NCBI GenBank assembly: GCA_002342505.1
Contig: DDQB01000057.1
Span: 1 to 13,031, forward strand
Source: Acidaminococcaceae bacterium UBA2453
GTDB taxonomy: Bacteria > Bacillota > Negativicutes > Acidaminococcales > Acidaminococcaceae
Direction of reading: 5' to 3'
DNA length: 13,031 nucleotides
Within the stretch, counting starts at the first letter, position 1. Every line of letters begins with the position of its first letter. The notes under the pieces were generated by a model. It searched no databases. It saw nothing but the letters and a program-made list of their open reading frames with translations, and had not been told where the DNA came from. This document shows positions 1 through 7,507 of this stretch, piece by piece. A program made the translations under genes and the position numbers.

Positions 1-126
1 AAACCGGAACTGCGCGTGGACGTATGCAGCAAATGCCATCCGTTCTACACCGGACAGCAGCGCAACGTAGCAGCCCGCGGCCGCATCGAAAAATTCAACA
101 AGCGTTACAATGTAGAAAGCAAATAA
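1..126 (+). CDS. rpmE: 50S ribosomal protein L31 (C-terminal part)
   Basis: The frame is open from base 1 and gives 41 residues before TAA, so the gene begins upstream of the window. The visible part contains CSKCHPFYTG, the hallmark of bacterial L31, and ends in the basic tail RIEKFNKRYNVESK. L31 bridges the large and small ribosomal subunits. The CxxC seen here (fragment residues 9 and 12) is the second half of the zinc site in zinc-binding L31 proteins. Whether the first half is present cannot be seen. A strong inverted repeat follows the stop codon, suggesting that the transcript ends there. rpmE close to prfA is a common Firmicutes arrangement. Confidence 0.95.
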   Translation, partial: KPELRVDVCSKCHPFYTGQQRNVAARGRIEKFNKRYNVESK

Positions 127-129
127 AAG

Positions 130-185
130 CAACTCACACAGCAGAGCTTAGGCTCTGCTGTAGTTGTATTCAGGGATATTTTTTT
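130..185 (+). terminator. Probable terminator after rpmE
   Basis: CAGCAGAGC (139-147) and GCTCTGCTG (152-160) form a perfect 9-bp stem around the loop TTAG. An A-T pair and, beyond a 3-nt bulge, CAACT/AGTTG (130-134 and 162-166) extend it. A run of seven T lies at 179-185. It starts about 13 nt after the outer stem, so this is not a textbook intrinsic terminator. The position directly after the rpmE stop supports the call. Confidence 0.55.
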
Positions 186-350
186 ACACGCGGCTGGGCA
201 AACAAGAATCTCCGGCCGCCGCGTTAGGATGCGCTGATTTATTCGCATGCCCCGGCAGTTGTAAAACGCTTCCGGCGCTTGTGCAAATGCGTTTCATCAG
301 AGTTATCCTTACACAAATTCAACGAAGGTTGATTGGAGATAAGAATAACT
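186..350 (+). other. Leader region with inverted repeats before the DUF1385 gene
   Basis: This non-coding stretch holds several short inverted repeats: ACGCGGC/GCCGCGT (188-194 and 218-224), ATGCG/CGCAT (229-233 and 244-248) and AAACGC/GCGTTT (64-69 and 89-94 of the third hundred, that is 264-269 and 289-294). A weak promoter-like pair, TTGTGC at 279 and TATCCT at 304, has a 19-nt spacer and is not convincing. No conserved ORF was recognised. It may be the 5' leader of the yqhQ-prfA-prmC operon. Confidence 0.3.
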
Positions 351-1313
351 ATGGCTAAATTAAGTATTGGCGGGCAGGCGGTCATCGAAGGCGTGATGAT
401 GCGCGGCCCCAAAGACGTAGCGGTGGCGGTGCGGAAAGCGGACGGCTCCATTGATGTGGATGTTCGCCCTGTCAACAGCATTTCCGACCGGTACCCGATT
501 TTGAAAAAACCGCTGCTCCGGGGTGTAGTATCCCTGGTGGAATCCCTGGTGATGGGCATGAAGGCCCTCAGCTATTCCGCTCAGGTCTCCGGTGAAGAAG
601 ACGAGCAGATGGATGACAAAGAAATGGCTCTTACCATGCTGGTGTCGGTGGCGCTGGCAGTAGGTCTGTTTATAGCGATCCCCACCTGGTCCATGCGCTA
701 CCTGCAGCAGTGGACAAACAGCAGCCTGGTCCTGAACCTGCTGGAAGGTTTGCTGCGGATGGGCATCTTTCTGGTTTACATCGCTGCCATATCTTCCATG
801 GAAGATATCCAGCGGGTCTTTAAATACCACGGGGCGGAACATAAGACGATCTTTACCTATGAGGCGGGCCTGCCCCTGACGGTGGAAAACGTGCGGAAGT
901 TTCCCCGGCTGCATCCCCGCTGCGGCACCAACTTCCTGATGATCGTCATGCTCATCAGCATCTTTATCTTTGCCTTTTTAGGCTGGCCCAACCTGGTGGA
1001 ACGCATCCTGTCCCGCATTTTGCTCATGCCGGTAGTGGCGGGCATCAGTTATGAGCTGATCCGTTTTGCCGGCAAGAATAACGACAAGCCCTGGGTGCAC
1101 CGGATGATCATGCCGGGACTGTTGCTGCAGAAGCTTACCACCAGGGAACCGGACGACGAGATGATCGAGGTTGCCATCGCTTCCGTAAAAGCGGTGCTGC
1201 CGGAAGAAGAGCTGCAGAAGGTGGAACTGAAAGTGCCGGACGCCATTGCGCTGAAGGCGCCGGCTATAGCGGAAGCTGTGCCGGTGGTTTCCTGTGAGGA
1301 AAAAACATGTTAG
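351..1313 (+). CDS. DUF1385 / YqhQ-family membrane protein
   Basis: The 320-residue protein starts with MAKLSIGGQAVIEGVMMRGP, the family signature of DUF1385 (B. subtilis YqhQ). About four hydrophobic segments are visible, near residues 93-113, 126-147, 194-211 and 218-239. Between the second and third lies the conserved block YHGAEHK (H160, H164), then HPRCGT (H188, C191). This pattern looks like a metal site, but no activity is established to my knowledge. The C-terminal 45 residues are rich in Ala, Pro, Val and Glu and look like a soluble tail. ATG 351 was chosen because it gives the family N-terminus; GGAG at 335-338 is somewhat distant, and a TTG at 333 is the alternative. The end overlaps the prfA start by 7 nt, indicating translational coupling in one operon. 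Confidence 0.88.
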   Translation: MAKLSIGGQAVIEGVMMRGPKDVAVAVRKADGSIDVDVRPVNSISDRYPILKKPLLRGVVSLVESLVMGMKALSYSAQVSGEEDEQMDDKEMALTMLVSVALAVGLFIAIPTWSMRYLQQWTNSSLVLNLLEGLLRMGIFLVYIAAISSMEDIQRVFKYHGAEHKTIFTYEAGLPLTVENVRKFPRLHPRCGTNFLMIVMLISIFIFAFLGWPNLVERILSRILLMPVVAGISYELIRFAGKNNDKPWVHRMIMPGLLLQKLTTREPDDEMIEVAIASVKAVLPEEELQKVELKVPDAIALKAPAIAEAVPVVSCEEKTC

Positions 1314-2374
1314 AAAAATTACACGGGGTAGAGGAAAAATATCTGGATCTGGAGGCAAAGCTCTCCGATCCGGACGTGGTCTCCGACCCGGAACAATATT
1401 TGAAATACGCCAAAGCCCATGCGAAGCTGCAGGAAATTGTAACTGTCTGGCGGGAGTATAAAGAAAAGAAAACGCTCTTTGACGACGACATGGCGGTGGC
1501 GGAAGAAAACAGCGACCCGGAACTGGCGGAGATGGCCCGGGAGGAAGCGGAAACGCTGAAGCCCGAGCTGGAGGAATATGAAAAGAAGCTGACCCTGATG
1601 CTTCTGCCCAGCGACCCCAACGATGACAAGGACGTCATTCTGGAGATCCGCGCAGGGGCCGGCGGGGAAGAAGCCGCTCTGTTCGCGGAAGTGCTGTTCC
1701 GTATGTATAACCGTTATGCGGATACTATGGGATGGTCTGTGGAACTGATGGACGCCAGCCCTACGGAGCTGGGAGGCTTCAAGGAAGTAGTGGCCCAGAT
1801 CTCCGGAGCGGGAGCCTATGGCCGCCTGAAATTTGAAAGCGGCGTGCACCGGGTGCAGCGGGTACCGGAAACGGAATCCCAGGGACGGATCCATACATCC
1901 ACCTGTACGGTGGCGGTGCTGCCGGTAGCAGAAGAAGTGGACGTGGATATCCGCATGGAAGATATCCGGGTCGATACCTTCCGTGCCGGAGGAGCCGGGG
2001 GGCAGTATGTGAACAAGACAGAGTCTGCCGTGCGAATGACTCACATCCCCACAGGCATCGTAGCCCAGTGTCAGGATGAAAAGTCCCAGCTGAAGAACCG
2101 GGAAAAATGCCTGCGGGTATTACGCTCCCGCATACTGGAACAGAAGCAGCAGGAACAGCAGCAGTCGGAAGCGGCGGAGCGGAAGAGCCAGGTAGGAACA
2201 GGAGACCGCAGCGAGCGGATCCGTACATATAATTATCCTCAGGGACGGGTCACCGACCATCGCATCGGCCTGACGCTGCATAAGCTGGACGCGGTTGTGA
2301 ACGGGGATCTTTCGGAAATACTGGATGCGCTGGTAACAGCCAGCCAGGCAGAAAAATTACAACAGGTGAAATAA
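1307..2374 (+). CDS. prfA: Peptide chain release factor 1 (RF1)
   Basis: RF1 recognises UAA and UAG stop codons and triggers peptide release at the ribosome. The 355-residue length is normal. The GGQ catalytic motif is at residues 231-233 within FRAGGAGGQYVNKTESAVR; its Gln is the substrate of the methyltransferase encoded next. The codon-recognition motif PxT appears as PET (187-189) in GVHRVQRVPETESQGRIHTS, the RF1 form rather than the SPF of RF2. The N-terminal 100 residues are a charged helical domain. GAGG lies 7 nt before ATG 1307, inside the end of the preceding gene. prmC starts one base after the stop. The RF1/PrmC pair is a standard functional couple. Confidence 0.98.
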   Translation: MLEKLHGVEEKYLDLEAKLSDPDVVSDPEQYLKYAKAHAKLQEIVTVWREYKEKKTLFDDDMAVAEENSDPELAEMAREEAETLKPELEEYEKKLTLMLLPSDPNDDKDVILEIRAGAGGEEAALFAEVLFRMYNRYADTMGWSVELMDASPTELGGFKEVVAQISGAGAYGRLKFESGVHRVQRVPETESQGRIHTSTCTVAVLPVAEEVDVDIRMEDIRVDTFRAGGAGGQYVNKTESAVRMTHIPTGIVAQCQDEKSQLKNREKCLRVLRSRILEQKQQEQQQSEAAERKSQVGTGDRSERIRTYNYPQGRVTDHRIGLTLHKLDAVVNGDLSEILDALVTASQAEKLQQVK

Positions 2375-2375
2375 A

Positions 2376-3584
2376 ATGGAACAGGCCGTTTGGACTGTCA
2401 GTAAAATATTGCAATGGACACAGCAGTACTTTTCGGGAAAGGGGTTGGAAAATCCGCGCCTTGACGCAGAGGTACTGCTTTGCGACGTGTTGGGCTGCCG
2501 CCGTATCGACCTGTTTATGCGACTGCAGCAGGAATTACAGCCGGAAGAACTGAAAAAGTTCCGGGAGTTTGTGCTGCGCCGGGCCGCCTGGGAACCGCTG
2601 GCCTATATCATCGGGCGCAAGACCTTTCTGCAGTGGGAGTTTAAGGTGACGCCTGCCGTACTGATCCCCCGTCCGGAAACGGAACTGCTGGTGGAAAAGC
2701 TGGTCCATTGCCTTACAGGAAAGTCCCTGATTCAGATGGAAAAGGAAGCTTTCTGGCGAAAAAAGGCGGAAGAGGCAAAAGCTGCGGCAGAAAAAGTGAA
2801 AGCTGTGTCTGCTGAGAAGATGCAGACGGAAACGGATCCGGCAAAGGCAGCGGCCTGGCAGATGGAAGCAGAAGCGCGGGCAGTCGTGGCTGCGGAGACT
2901 GCGGAACGGGCCGGGCTGGTATTTGCCGGGCAGCAGGAATCGAACGAAGAAAATACGGCGGATCGTCCGGCAGGGGATGGGACGTGGGATATTGCCGGCA
3001 ACACAGATGCCGGACGGGAACAAGCGGCCGGCCATACTGTTGACATTTTAGATATCGGCGTGGGCAGCGGAGCGATTTTGCTTTCCTTATTAAAGTTGTT
3101 GCCGGGCAGCCGGGGACTTGCCGTGGATATTTCTGCGGAAGCCCTGGCTGTAACGAAAGAGAATGCCTGGTCGCTGGGCGTTGCGGACCGGACCTGGTTC
3201 ATCCAGTCTGATTTCTGGTCGCGGATTCCGGCCAAGTCGCAGTTTGAAATCGTGGTATCCAATCCTCCTTATATTCCGGCGCAAGTGATCGGGACGCTGG
3301 CCCGGGATGTACAGAAGGAACCCCGGCTGGCTCTTGACGGCGGGCAGGATGGACTGGATGCGTATCGGAATATTACGGTCGGCATGGCGCAACATATCAA
3401 ACCGGACGGACTGGCTGCCTTTGAAGTGGGGATCGGCCAGGGGGAGGCGGTGGCTGCGCTGTGCCGGGAGCAGGGCTTTTCCGTAACGGCGGTGGCGAAA
3501 GATTACGCCGAAATCGACCGTATGGTGTTTGCTGCCAGGCCTGGCAGCGTAAAAGCGGAATGGGTGAAGAAGTTACAGAAATAG
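2376..3584 (+). CDS. prmC: Release factor glutamine methyltransferase, with extra central segment
   Basis: PrmC uses S-adenosylmethionine to N5-methylate the GGQ glutamine of release factors. Residues 1-105 match the helical N-terminal domain, ending in VLIPRPETELLVE. The SAM-binding motif LDIGVGSGAI is at 225-234 and the catalytic NPPY at 296-299, followed by PRLALDGGQDGLD. At 402 residues it is about 110-120 longer than typical family members. The excess lies between residues ~114 and ~221: first a Lys/Glu/Ala-rich stretch that looks helical, then a Gly/Asn/Asp-rich stretch that looks disordered. The flanking domains stay in frame and intact, so the enzyme is probably active. It sits one base after prfA and is surely co-transcribed. 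ATG 2376 overlaps the end of the prfA coding region's ribosome footprint, consistent with coupling. Confidence 0.95.
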   Translation: MEQAVWTVSKILQWTQQYFSGKGLENPRLDAEVLLCDVLGCRRIDLFMRLQQELQPEELKKFREFVLRRAAWEPLAYIIGRKTFLQWEFKVTPAVLIPRPETELLVEKLVHCLTGKSLIQMEKEAFWRKKAEEAKAAAEKVKAVSAEKMQTETDPAKAAAWQMEAEARAVVAAETAERAGLVFAGQQESNEENTADRPAGDGTWDIAGNTDAGREQAAGHTVDILDIGVGSGAILLSLLKLLPGSRGLAVDISAEALAVTKENAWSLGVADRTWFIQSDFWSRIPAKSQFEIVVSNPPYIPAQVIGTLARDVQKEPRLALDGGQDGLDAYRNITVGMAQHIKPDGLAAFEVGIGQGEAVAALCREQGFSVTAVAKDYAEIDRMVFAARPGSVKAEWVKKLQK

Positions 3585-3636
3585 AAACCGGGCGGTGAAG
3601 ACTGTCTGGTACGGGACTGTGATTAAATTATGTTGA

Positions 3637-3655
3637 ACTGCAGATTTTTTGCAGT
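3637..3655 (+). other. Small hairpin in the leader of the Sua5 gene
   Basis: ACTGCA (3637-3642) and TGCAGT (3650-3655) form a perfect 6-bp stem with a 7-nt T-rich loop, 25 nt before the start codon at 3681. It could be a minor translational or transcript-processing element; chance is also possible. Confidence 0.3.
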
Positions 3656-3680
3656 GTGTGATATGACAGGGGATTGTTGC

Positions 3681-4796
3681 ATGGAAACGAAGTTTTGGGA
3701 ATTAAAAAAGGATCCGGAAGCGGCGATCGCGGAAGCGGCCGCTCTGATTGCAGCGGGGGAAGTTGTTGCGTTTCCTACGGAAACGGTGTATGGCCTGGGT
3801 GCTGACGGGCTCAACCCGGAGGCGGTGGCGAAAATTTTCGCTGCTAAGGGACGGCCGGCGGATAACCCGCTGATTCTGCATATTGCAGATCCGGAACAGA
3901 TAGAGACTCTTACCGGAGGACTGAATGCCAATGCCCGGGCTCTGATGGAAACTTTCTGGCCGGGGCCCCTGACCATTGTAATTCCACGGTCTGAAATCGT
4001 GCCGGATGCGGTGACGGCAGGCCTGGACACAGTGGCGGTACGCATGCCTTCCCATCCGGTGGCTGCGGCCCTGATACGGGCGGCAGGCTGCCCCATTGCG
4101 GCGCCCAGCGCCAATGTTTCCGGAAAACCCAGCCCCACCAACGCCGCCGATGTGGCAGAGGATATGAAGGGCAAAATTGCGGGCATACTGGATGGCGGAA
4201 ACTGCGGTATCGGGGTGGAATCCACCGTGGTAGATACGACGTCTCCTGTTCCCACCATTCTGCGGCCCGGCGGAATTACCCGGGAGATGCTGGAAGAACG
4301 GTTAGGGGCCGTGGAGATCGACCCGGCCCTGAACGGGAATCCGGCCCTGCGACCCAAAGCGCCTGGAATGAAATATCGTCACTATGCGCCCCAGGCCCCT
4401 ATGTATCTGTATGAGGGAAAACAGGCGGCGCAGCGCCTGGCGGAAGCGGCGTTACATGCCTGTAAGCAGGGAATGCGCGCGGGTATCCTGTGTGATGACG
4501 CAGTGAAAACACGGCTGGAAGGAAGCCTGCGACGGGGACATTCACTGGAAATTTTGTCCTGGGGAGAAGGCAAGTCGGATCTTGCGGAGCATTTATATGA
4601 ACTGCTTCGGGATTTCGACCGCCTGACCCCGCAGTTTATTATCGGCATGGGCGTGGATGAAAGAGGGCTGGGACTGGCAGTGATGAACCGGCTGCGGAAA
4701 GCGGCGGGCTACCAGATCCTGCTGGCGGAAGATGACTGCGTTACGGTGAAGAGCGGAAAAGTGTTTCCTGAATTTTTAATGCTGGCGGACAACTGA
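3681..4796 (+). CDS. L-threonylcarbamoyladenylate synthase, long Sua5/YwlC type
   Basis: This enzyme makes threonylcarbamoyl-AMP from threonine, bicarbonate and ATP, the first step of t6A modification at position 37 of ANN-decoding tRNAs. The 371-residue protein has an N-terminal YrdC domain (about 1-205): FPTETVYGLGAD (31-42), KGRPADNPL (56-64), APSANVSGKPSPT (141-153), STVVD (181-185) and ILRPGGIT (193-200). The Sua5 linker KAPGMKYRHYAP (226-237) follows, then the C-terminal Sua5 domain ending with RGLGLAVMNRLRKAA. ATG 3681 was preferred because AGGGGA lies 8 nt upstream and the N-terminus METKFWELKK fits the family; an in-frame ATG at 3630 lacks both. The gene is the B. subtilis ywlC equivalent and keeps its place after prfA-prmC. 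Confidence 0.95.
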   Translation: METKFWELKKDPEAAIAEAAALIAAGEVVAFPTETVYGLGADGLNPEAVAKIFAAKGRPADNPLILHIADPEQIETLTGGLNANARALMETFWPGPLTIVIPRSEIVPDAVTAGLDTVAVRMPSHPVAAALIRAAGCPIAAPSANVSGKPSPTNAADVAEDMKGKIAGILDGGNCGIGVESTVVDTTSPVPTILRPGGITREMLEERLGAVEIDPALNGNPALRPKAPGMKYRHYAPQAPMYLYEGKQAAQRLAEAALHACKQGMRAGILCDDAVKTRLEGSLRRGHSLEILSWGEGKSDLAEHLYELLRDFDRLTPQFIIGMGVDERGLGLAVMNRLRKAAGYQILLAEDDCVTVKSGKVFPEFLMLADN

Positions 4797-4815
4797 GCCG
4801 TCAGAACGTTTAAGT

Positions 4816-4867
4816 TTGTTACTTCTGAAAACTATCAGTGGTATAGTCGGTCGTTTTATGATAAAAT
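4816..4867 (+). promoter_or_regulatory. Candidate extended -10 promoters upstream of rpiB
   Basis: Two extended -10 elements (TGnTATAAT-like) are seen. TGGTATAGT at 4839-4847 has TTGTTA 20 nt upstream (4816-4821), longer than the ideal spacing. TGATAAAAT at 4859-4867 has no clear -35. Either would start transcription about 155-175 nt before rpiB and produce a long leader. Confidence 0.45.
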
Positions 4868-4873
4868 ATACTG

Positions 4874-5028
4874 AATAGGCAAAAGTAAGGAAGTCTGGCA
4901 ACCGTGCAGGCAAACAATCTGCGCTTCCATGAAACTGTGGAAGGCCTTGCGCCTGTCTGGCACAGGATGCGGGGAAGATTGCCCGGAAAAAGGAAAATTT
5001 CGTTTCGGAATGAATGGGGAGGCGCGTT
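4874..5028 (+). promoter_or_regulatory. Possible structured leader RNA before rpiB
   Basis: The spacer between the Sua5 gene and rpiB can fold as a three-way junction. CAATCT (4915-4920) pairs with AGATTG (4976-4981) and encloses two hairpins: CTTCCA/TGGAAG (4924-4929 and 4938-4943), and CCTGT/ACAGG (4952-4956 and 4962-4966) extended by further pairs to 4949-4970. I do not recognise the consensus of a known riboswitch or T-box. There is no T-run, so it would not be a simple attenuator. The region also contains a reading frame from 4929 that overlaps rpiB and looks meaningless. Confidence 0.3.
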
Positions 5029-5466
5029 ATGAAAATTGCGATTGGCAGCGATCACGGCGGGATTCACCTGAAAGAAACGCTGAAGCAGCATCTGGAAGAA
5101 CGGAAGATTGATTTTGAAGATGTGGGAACCTACACGGAAGATTCCTGCGATTATCCGGATTTCGCCCTGAAGGTTTGTGAGAAGATCACAGACGGCAGTG
5201 CGGAACGGGGTATATTGGTCTGCGGTACCGGCATCGGGATGTCCCTGGCGGCCAACAAGGTGAAGGGGATCCGCGCGGCGTTGTGCGGGGATGTGTTTTC
5301 CGCAACCATGAGCCGGGAGCATAATAACGCTAATGTGCTGTGCCTGGGCGAACGGGTCCTGGGACCGGGACTGGCGACCATGGTCCTGGATGCCTGGCTG
5401 GATACGGAATTTGCAGGGGGACGGCATCAGCGCCGGGTAGATAAAATTATGGCGATTGAGAAATAA
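5029..5466 (+). CDS. rpiB: Ribose-5-phosphate isomerase B
   Basis: RpiB interconverts ribose 5-phosphate and ribulose 5-phosphate in the non-oxidative pentose phosphate pathway, feeding PRPP and nucleotide synthesis. The 145 residues match the family length. Key features are GSDHGG (D8, H9), the catalytic-cysteine motif LVCGTGIGMS (C65), SREHNNANVLCLG (H98) and the conserved GGRHQRRVDKI near the end. ATG 5029 has GGGGAGG 6 nt upstream; the in-frame ATG at 5014 would put this ribosome site inside the gene. Some members of this family act on allose 6-phosphate, but the context (B. subtilis ywlF position) favours ribose phosphate. The ywlG-like gene follows after 12 nt and is probably co-transcribed. 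Confidence 0.95.
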   Translation: MKIAIGSDHGGIHLKETLKQHLEERKIDFEDVGTYTEDSCDYPDFALKVCEKITDGSAERGILVCGTGIGMSLAANKVKGIRAALCGDVFSATMSREHNNANVLCLGERVLGPGLATMVLDAWLDTEFAGGRHQRRVDKIMAIEK

Positions 5467-5478
5467 AAGGACAGGGAA

Positions 5479-6021
5479 ATGGATGTTACACAACTGGCAG
5501 CAGAAGTTTCATCTGCTGCGGAAGAACTGATTGCGGCAGCGCAGCCGAAAACGGGACGTATTTTTGTACTGGGCTGCAGTACCAGCGAGGTGCTGGGGGA
5601 AAAAATCGGGACGGCCCGCTCGCCGGAGACGGCAGAAGCGATCCTGAAAGCGCTGCTTGGCGTGACCCGGAAGCACGGTCTCTTTCTGGCGGTCCAGTGC
5701 TGCGAGCATCTGAATCGGGCGCTGGTGGTGGAAGAAGACGCCATGGAACGGTTAGGGCTGGCCGAGGTGACGGTCCATCCTGTTCCGGAAGCCGGTGGCA
5801 GCGCAGCCAGCAAGGCATATGAACTGTTTGCCCGTCCCGTGGTGGTGGAAAGCCTTACCGCGGATCTGGGAATGGATATTGGGCAGACCCTGATCGGCAT
5901 GCACCTGAAACGGGTGGCAGTTCCTGTCCGTCTGTCGGTGAAATGCATCGGGAATGCCGTGTTGACGGCGGCCCGTACCCGTCCGCCTCTTATAGGAGGA
6001 GAACGGGCCAGGTATTTTTAA
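5479..6021 (+). CDS. YwlG-like protein, UPF0340 / TIGR01440 family
   Basis: This 180-residue protein matches the UPF0340 family of Firmicutes, whose function is not established. Recognisable parts are the motif FVLGCSTSEVLGEKIG (29-44), LAVQCCEHLNRALVVEE (71-87) and GMDIGQTLIGMHLKRVAVPV (about 130-149), ending in RPPLIGGERARYF. It has no membrane segment or signal peptide and is likely cytosolic. The Cys-Cys-Glu-His cluster near residue 75 is suggestive of a binding or catalytic site, but this is speculation. AAAGGA lies about 7 nt before ATG 5479. It follows rpiB exactly as in B. subtilis (ywlF-ywlG); the glyA gene that comes next in B. subtilis is missing here. Confidence 0.88.
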   Translation: MDVTQLAAEVSSAAEELIAAAQPKTGRIFVLGCSTSEVLGEKIGTARSPETAEAILKALLGVTRKHGLFLAVQCCEHLNRALVVEEDAMERLGLAEVTVHPVPEAGGSAASKAYELFARPVVVESLTADLGMDIGQTLIGMHLKRVAVPVRLSVKCIGNAVLTAARTRPPLIGGERARYF

Positions 6022-6166
6022 GGGAATGCTGCCTGGCGGCTGTTCCTTACTGGTTCCTGGCAGGCAGCGCCGCATGCAGCAGCCTGTTCCCAGGAGCAAT
6101 ATTATGAATAAAGCAATACTATTATAATTATCCAATCAGATGTTACCACGGAAAGGAGTCCTGACC
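6022..6166 (+). promoter_or_regulatory. Spacer with inverted repeat and probable upp promoter
   Basis: GCTGCCTG (6028-6035) can pair with CAGGCAGC (6061-6068) across a 25-nt loop. No T-run follows, so it is a weak terminator at best. Downstream, a perfect -10 hexamer TATAAT is at 6123-6128; the best -35-like sequence, TTATGA (6102-6107), is only 15 nt away. Two near-identical repeats, GCAATATTAT (about 6095) and GCAATACTAT (about 6113), sit just before the -10 and could be an operator or chance. Confidence 0.35.
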
Positions 6167-6787
6167 ATGAACGTACATGTAGTAAATCATCCGCTGGTCG
6201 CCCACAAGCTGACTATGATGCGCGACAAAACCTGTAACAGCAAAAATTTCAGGGAGCTGTTAGGGGAAATTGCTTCCCTGATGACCTACGATGTTACGAA
6301 AAACTGGGAGACGGAGCCTGTTGAGATCGAGACCCCACTGGAAAAGATGACGGGTGTCCGGCTGAAAGGGGAAGTGACCGTCATCCCTATCTTACGGGCG
6401 GGGCTTGGGCTGCTGAACGGCGTGTTGGAGATGATCCCCCATGCCCATGTAGGACATATCGGGCTGTATCGCGACCCGAAAACCCATAAGCCTGTGGAAT
6501 ACTATTGCGGCCTGCCCAAGCAGATGGACGCCAGATGTATCGTGGTGGATCCCATGCTGGCTACCGGCGGTTCTGCTGCTGCGGCTATTTCCATGCTGAA
6601 GGAAAAAGGACTGAAGAATATCTGCCTGATGGTGCTGGTCGCGGCGCCGGAAGGGATCAAAGTAATCAATGAAGAACATCCGGATGTGGAAATTTATACG
6701 GCTGCCATTGACCGGGAGCTGAATGAAAAAGCCTATATCCTGCCCGGGCTGGGCGATGCGGGGGACCGGGTGTTCGGCACGCTGTAA
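6167..6787 (+). CDS. upp: Uracil phosphoribosyltransferase
   Basis: Upp salvages uracil: uracil plus PRPP gives UMP and pyrophosphate. The protein has 206 residues, close to the family norm. The PRPP-binding loop VVDPMLATGGSA is at 126-137, and the C-terminal uracil-binding block PGLGDAGDRVFGT at 193-205. VIPILRAGLG (72-81) is another family signature. ATG 6167 was chosen over an in-frame ATG at 6140 because AAAGGAG lies 8 nt upstream and the protein then starts MNVHVVNHPLVAHKL as in relatives. PRPP use links it to rpiB upstream, and its product feeds the pyrimidine pool with the deaminase downstream. In B. subtilis upp likewise lies shortly before the atp operon. Confidence 0.98.
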   Translation: MNVHVVNHPLVAHKLTMMRDKTCNSKNFRELLGEIASLMTYDVTKNWETEPVEIETPLEKMTGVRLKGEVTVIPILRAGLGLLNGVLEMIPHAHVGHIGLYRDPKTHKPVEYYCGLPKQMDARCIVVDPMLATGGSAAAAISMLKEKGLKNICLMVLVAAPEGIKVINEEHPDVEIYTAAIDRELNEKAYILPGLGDAGDRVFGTL

Positions 6788-6915
6788 GGATTTAACCAGT
6801 ACTTCCTTTGGCCAGGCTGGCGGAGCAGGACAGGTGGGCGAAACGGCTTTGGCCTGAGAAGAAAGAGCGTATTATTTATGCCGTTAAAATGTGGACGGCG
6901 GAATGAAGGATGGAA

Positions 6916-7386
6916 ATGAGCAGTAACAAAGAATTAAGGCCGGATTGGGACCATTATTTTATGGAGATTGCCCAGGTGGTCAGTAAGCGTTCTACCTGCC
7001 TGCGCCGCAGCGTGGGAGCGGTCATCGTGAAAAATAAGCAGATCCTGGCAACGGGATATAATGGAACTCCCAAAGGGATGCCCCACTGCGCGGAAGTTGG
7101 CTGCCTGCGGGAACAATTGCACGTGCCTTCGGGGAAGAACCATGAACTGTGCCGGGGGATCCATGCGGAACAGAACGCGGTGGTCCAGGCGGCGGTGCAC
7201 GGGGTGTCTGTGGAAGGCGGGACTCTGTACTGTACCAACCAGCCCTGCGTGGTCTGCACCAAGATTCTGATCAATGCAGGGATTGAACGCATTGTATATA
7301 AAGATCCCTATCCGGACAAGCTGGCGGAAGATATGCTGGCTGCATCCGGGATGCAGGTGGAAATTCTGGATCACACAGAAAAATAA
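6916..7386 (+). CDS. dCMP deaminase (ComEB-like)
   Basis: Belongs to the zinc-dependent cytidine/deoxycytidylate deaminase family and probably converts dCMP to dUMP for dTMP synthesis. The 156-residue protein has the catalytic HAE motif (H83, E85) in GIHAEQNAV and the zinc cysteines in QPCVVC (C111, C114). Further Cys and His residues in the GYNGTPKGMPHCAEVGC segment and near NHELCRG resemble the extra zinc site of dCMP deaminases, which favours this substrate over cytidine. AGGA ends 5 nt before ATG 6916; an in-frame ATG at 6910 would add two residues (ME) and cannot be excluded. It lies about 130 nt after upp with no obvious promoter or terminator between. The B. subtilis relative is comEB, but no competence genes are present here. 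Confidence 0.93.
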   Translation: MSSNKELRPDWDHYFMEIAQVVSKRSTCLRRSVGAVIVKNKQILATGYNGTPKGMPHCAEVGCLREQLHVPSGKNHELCRGIHAEQNAVVQAAVHGVSVEGGTLYCTNQPCVVCTKILINAGIERIVYKDPYPDKLAEDMLAASGMQVEILDHTEK

Positions 7387-7507
7387 CAGAGAAACGCTGG
7401 CTCAATGAGTTTGTGCGATTCTCCTTGCCTTTATGCTGCTTGAAAAGAAAAGAGGATGCAGCGGTAAGGTGTTTCATTATTTAATAAGAAAGACAGAGGT
7501 CTGTTGG

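Noticed and set aside
1319..2044. 241-codon open frame on the minus strand inside prfA
   Set aside because: It mirrors the prfA codons, has a His/Arg/Phe-rich low-information sequence, no ribosome site and no recognisable domain. RF1 on the plus strand is unambiguous.
3623..4357. 244-codon open frame on the minus strand inside the Sua5 gene
   Set aside because: Ser/Ala/Arg-rich shadow of a GC-rich gene with clear YrdC motifs on the plus strand.
4874..5028. T-box or known riboswitch before rpiB
   Set aside because: No T-box sequence (AGGGTGGNACCGCG), no cobalamin, TPP, FMN, SAM or glycine motifs and no terminator T-run were seen. Left as an unidentified structure.
4929..5111. 60-codon plus-strand frame before rpiB
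   Set aside because: It overlaps the rpiB start in another frame, has no Shine-Dalgarno and no recognisable sequence; its bases are better explained by the paired RNA leader.
4819..5493. 224-codon open frame on the minus strand across rpiB and its leader
   Set aside because: Overlaps the well-supported rpiB gene completely and shows no known motif. The non-coding part is better explained as a leader.
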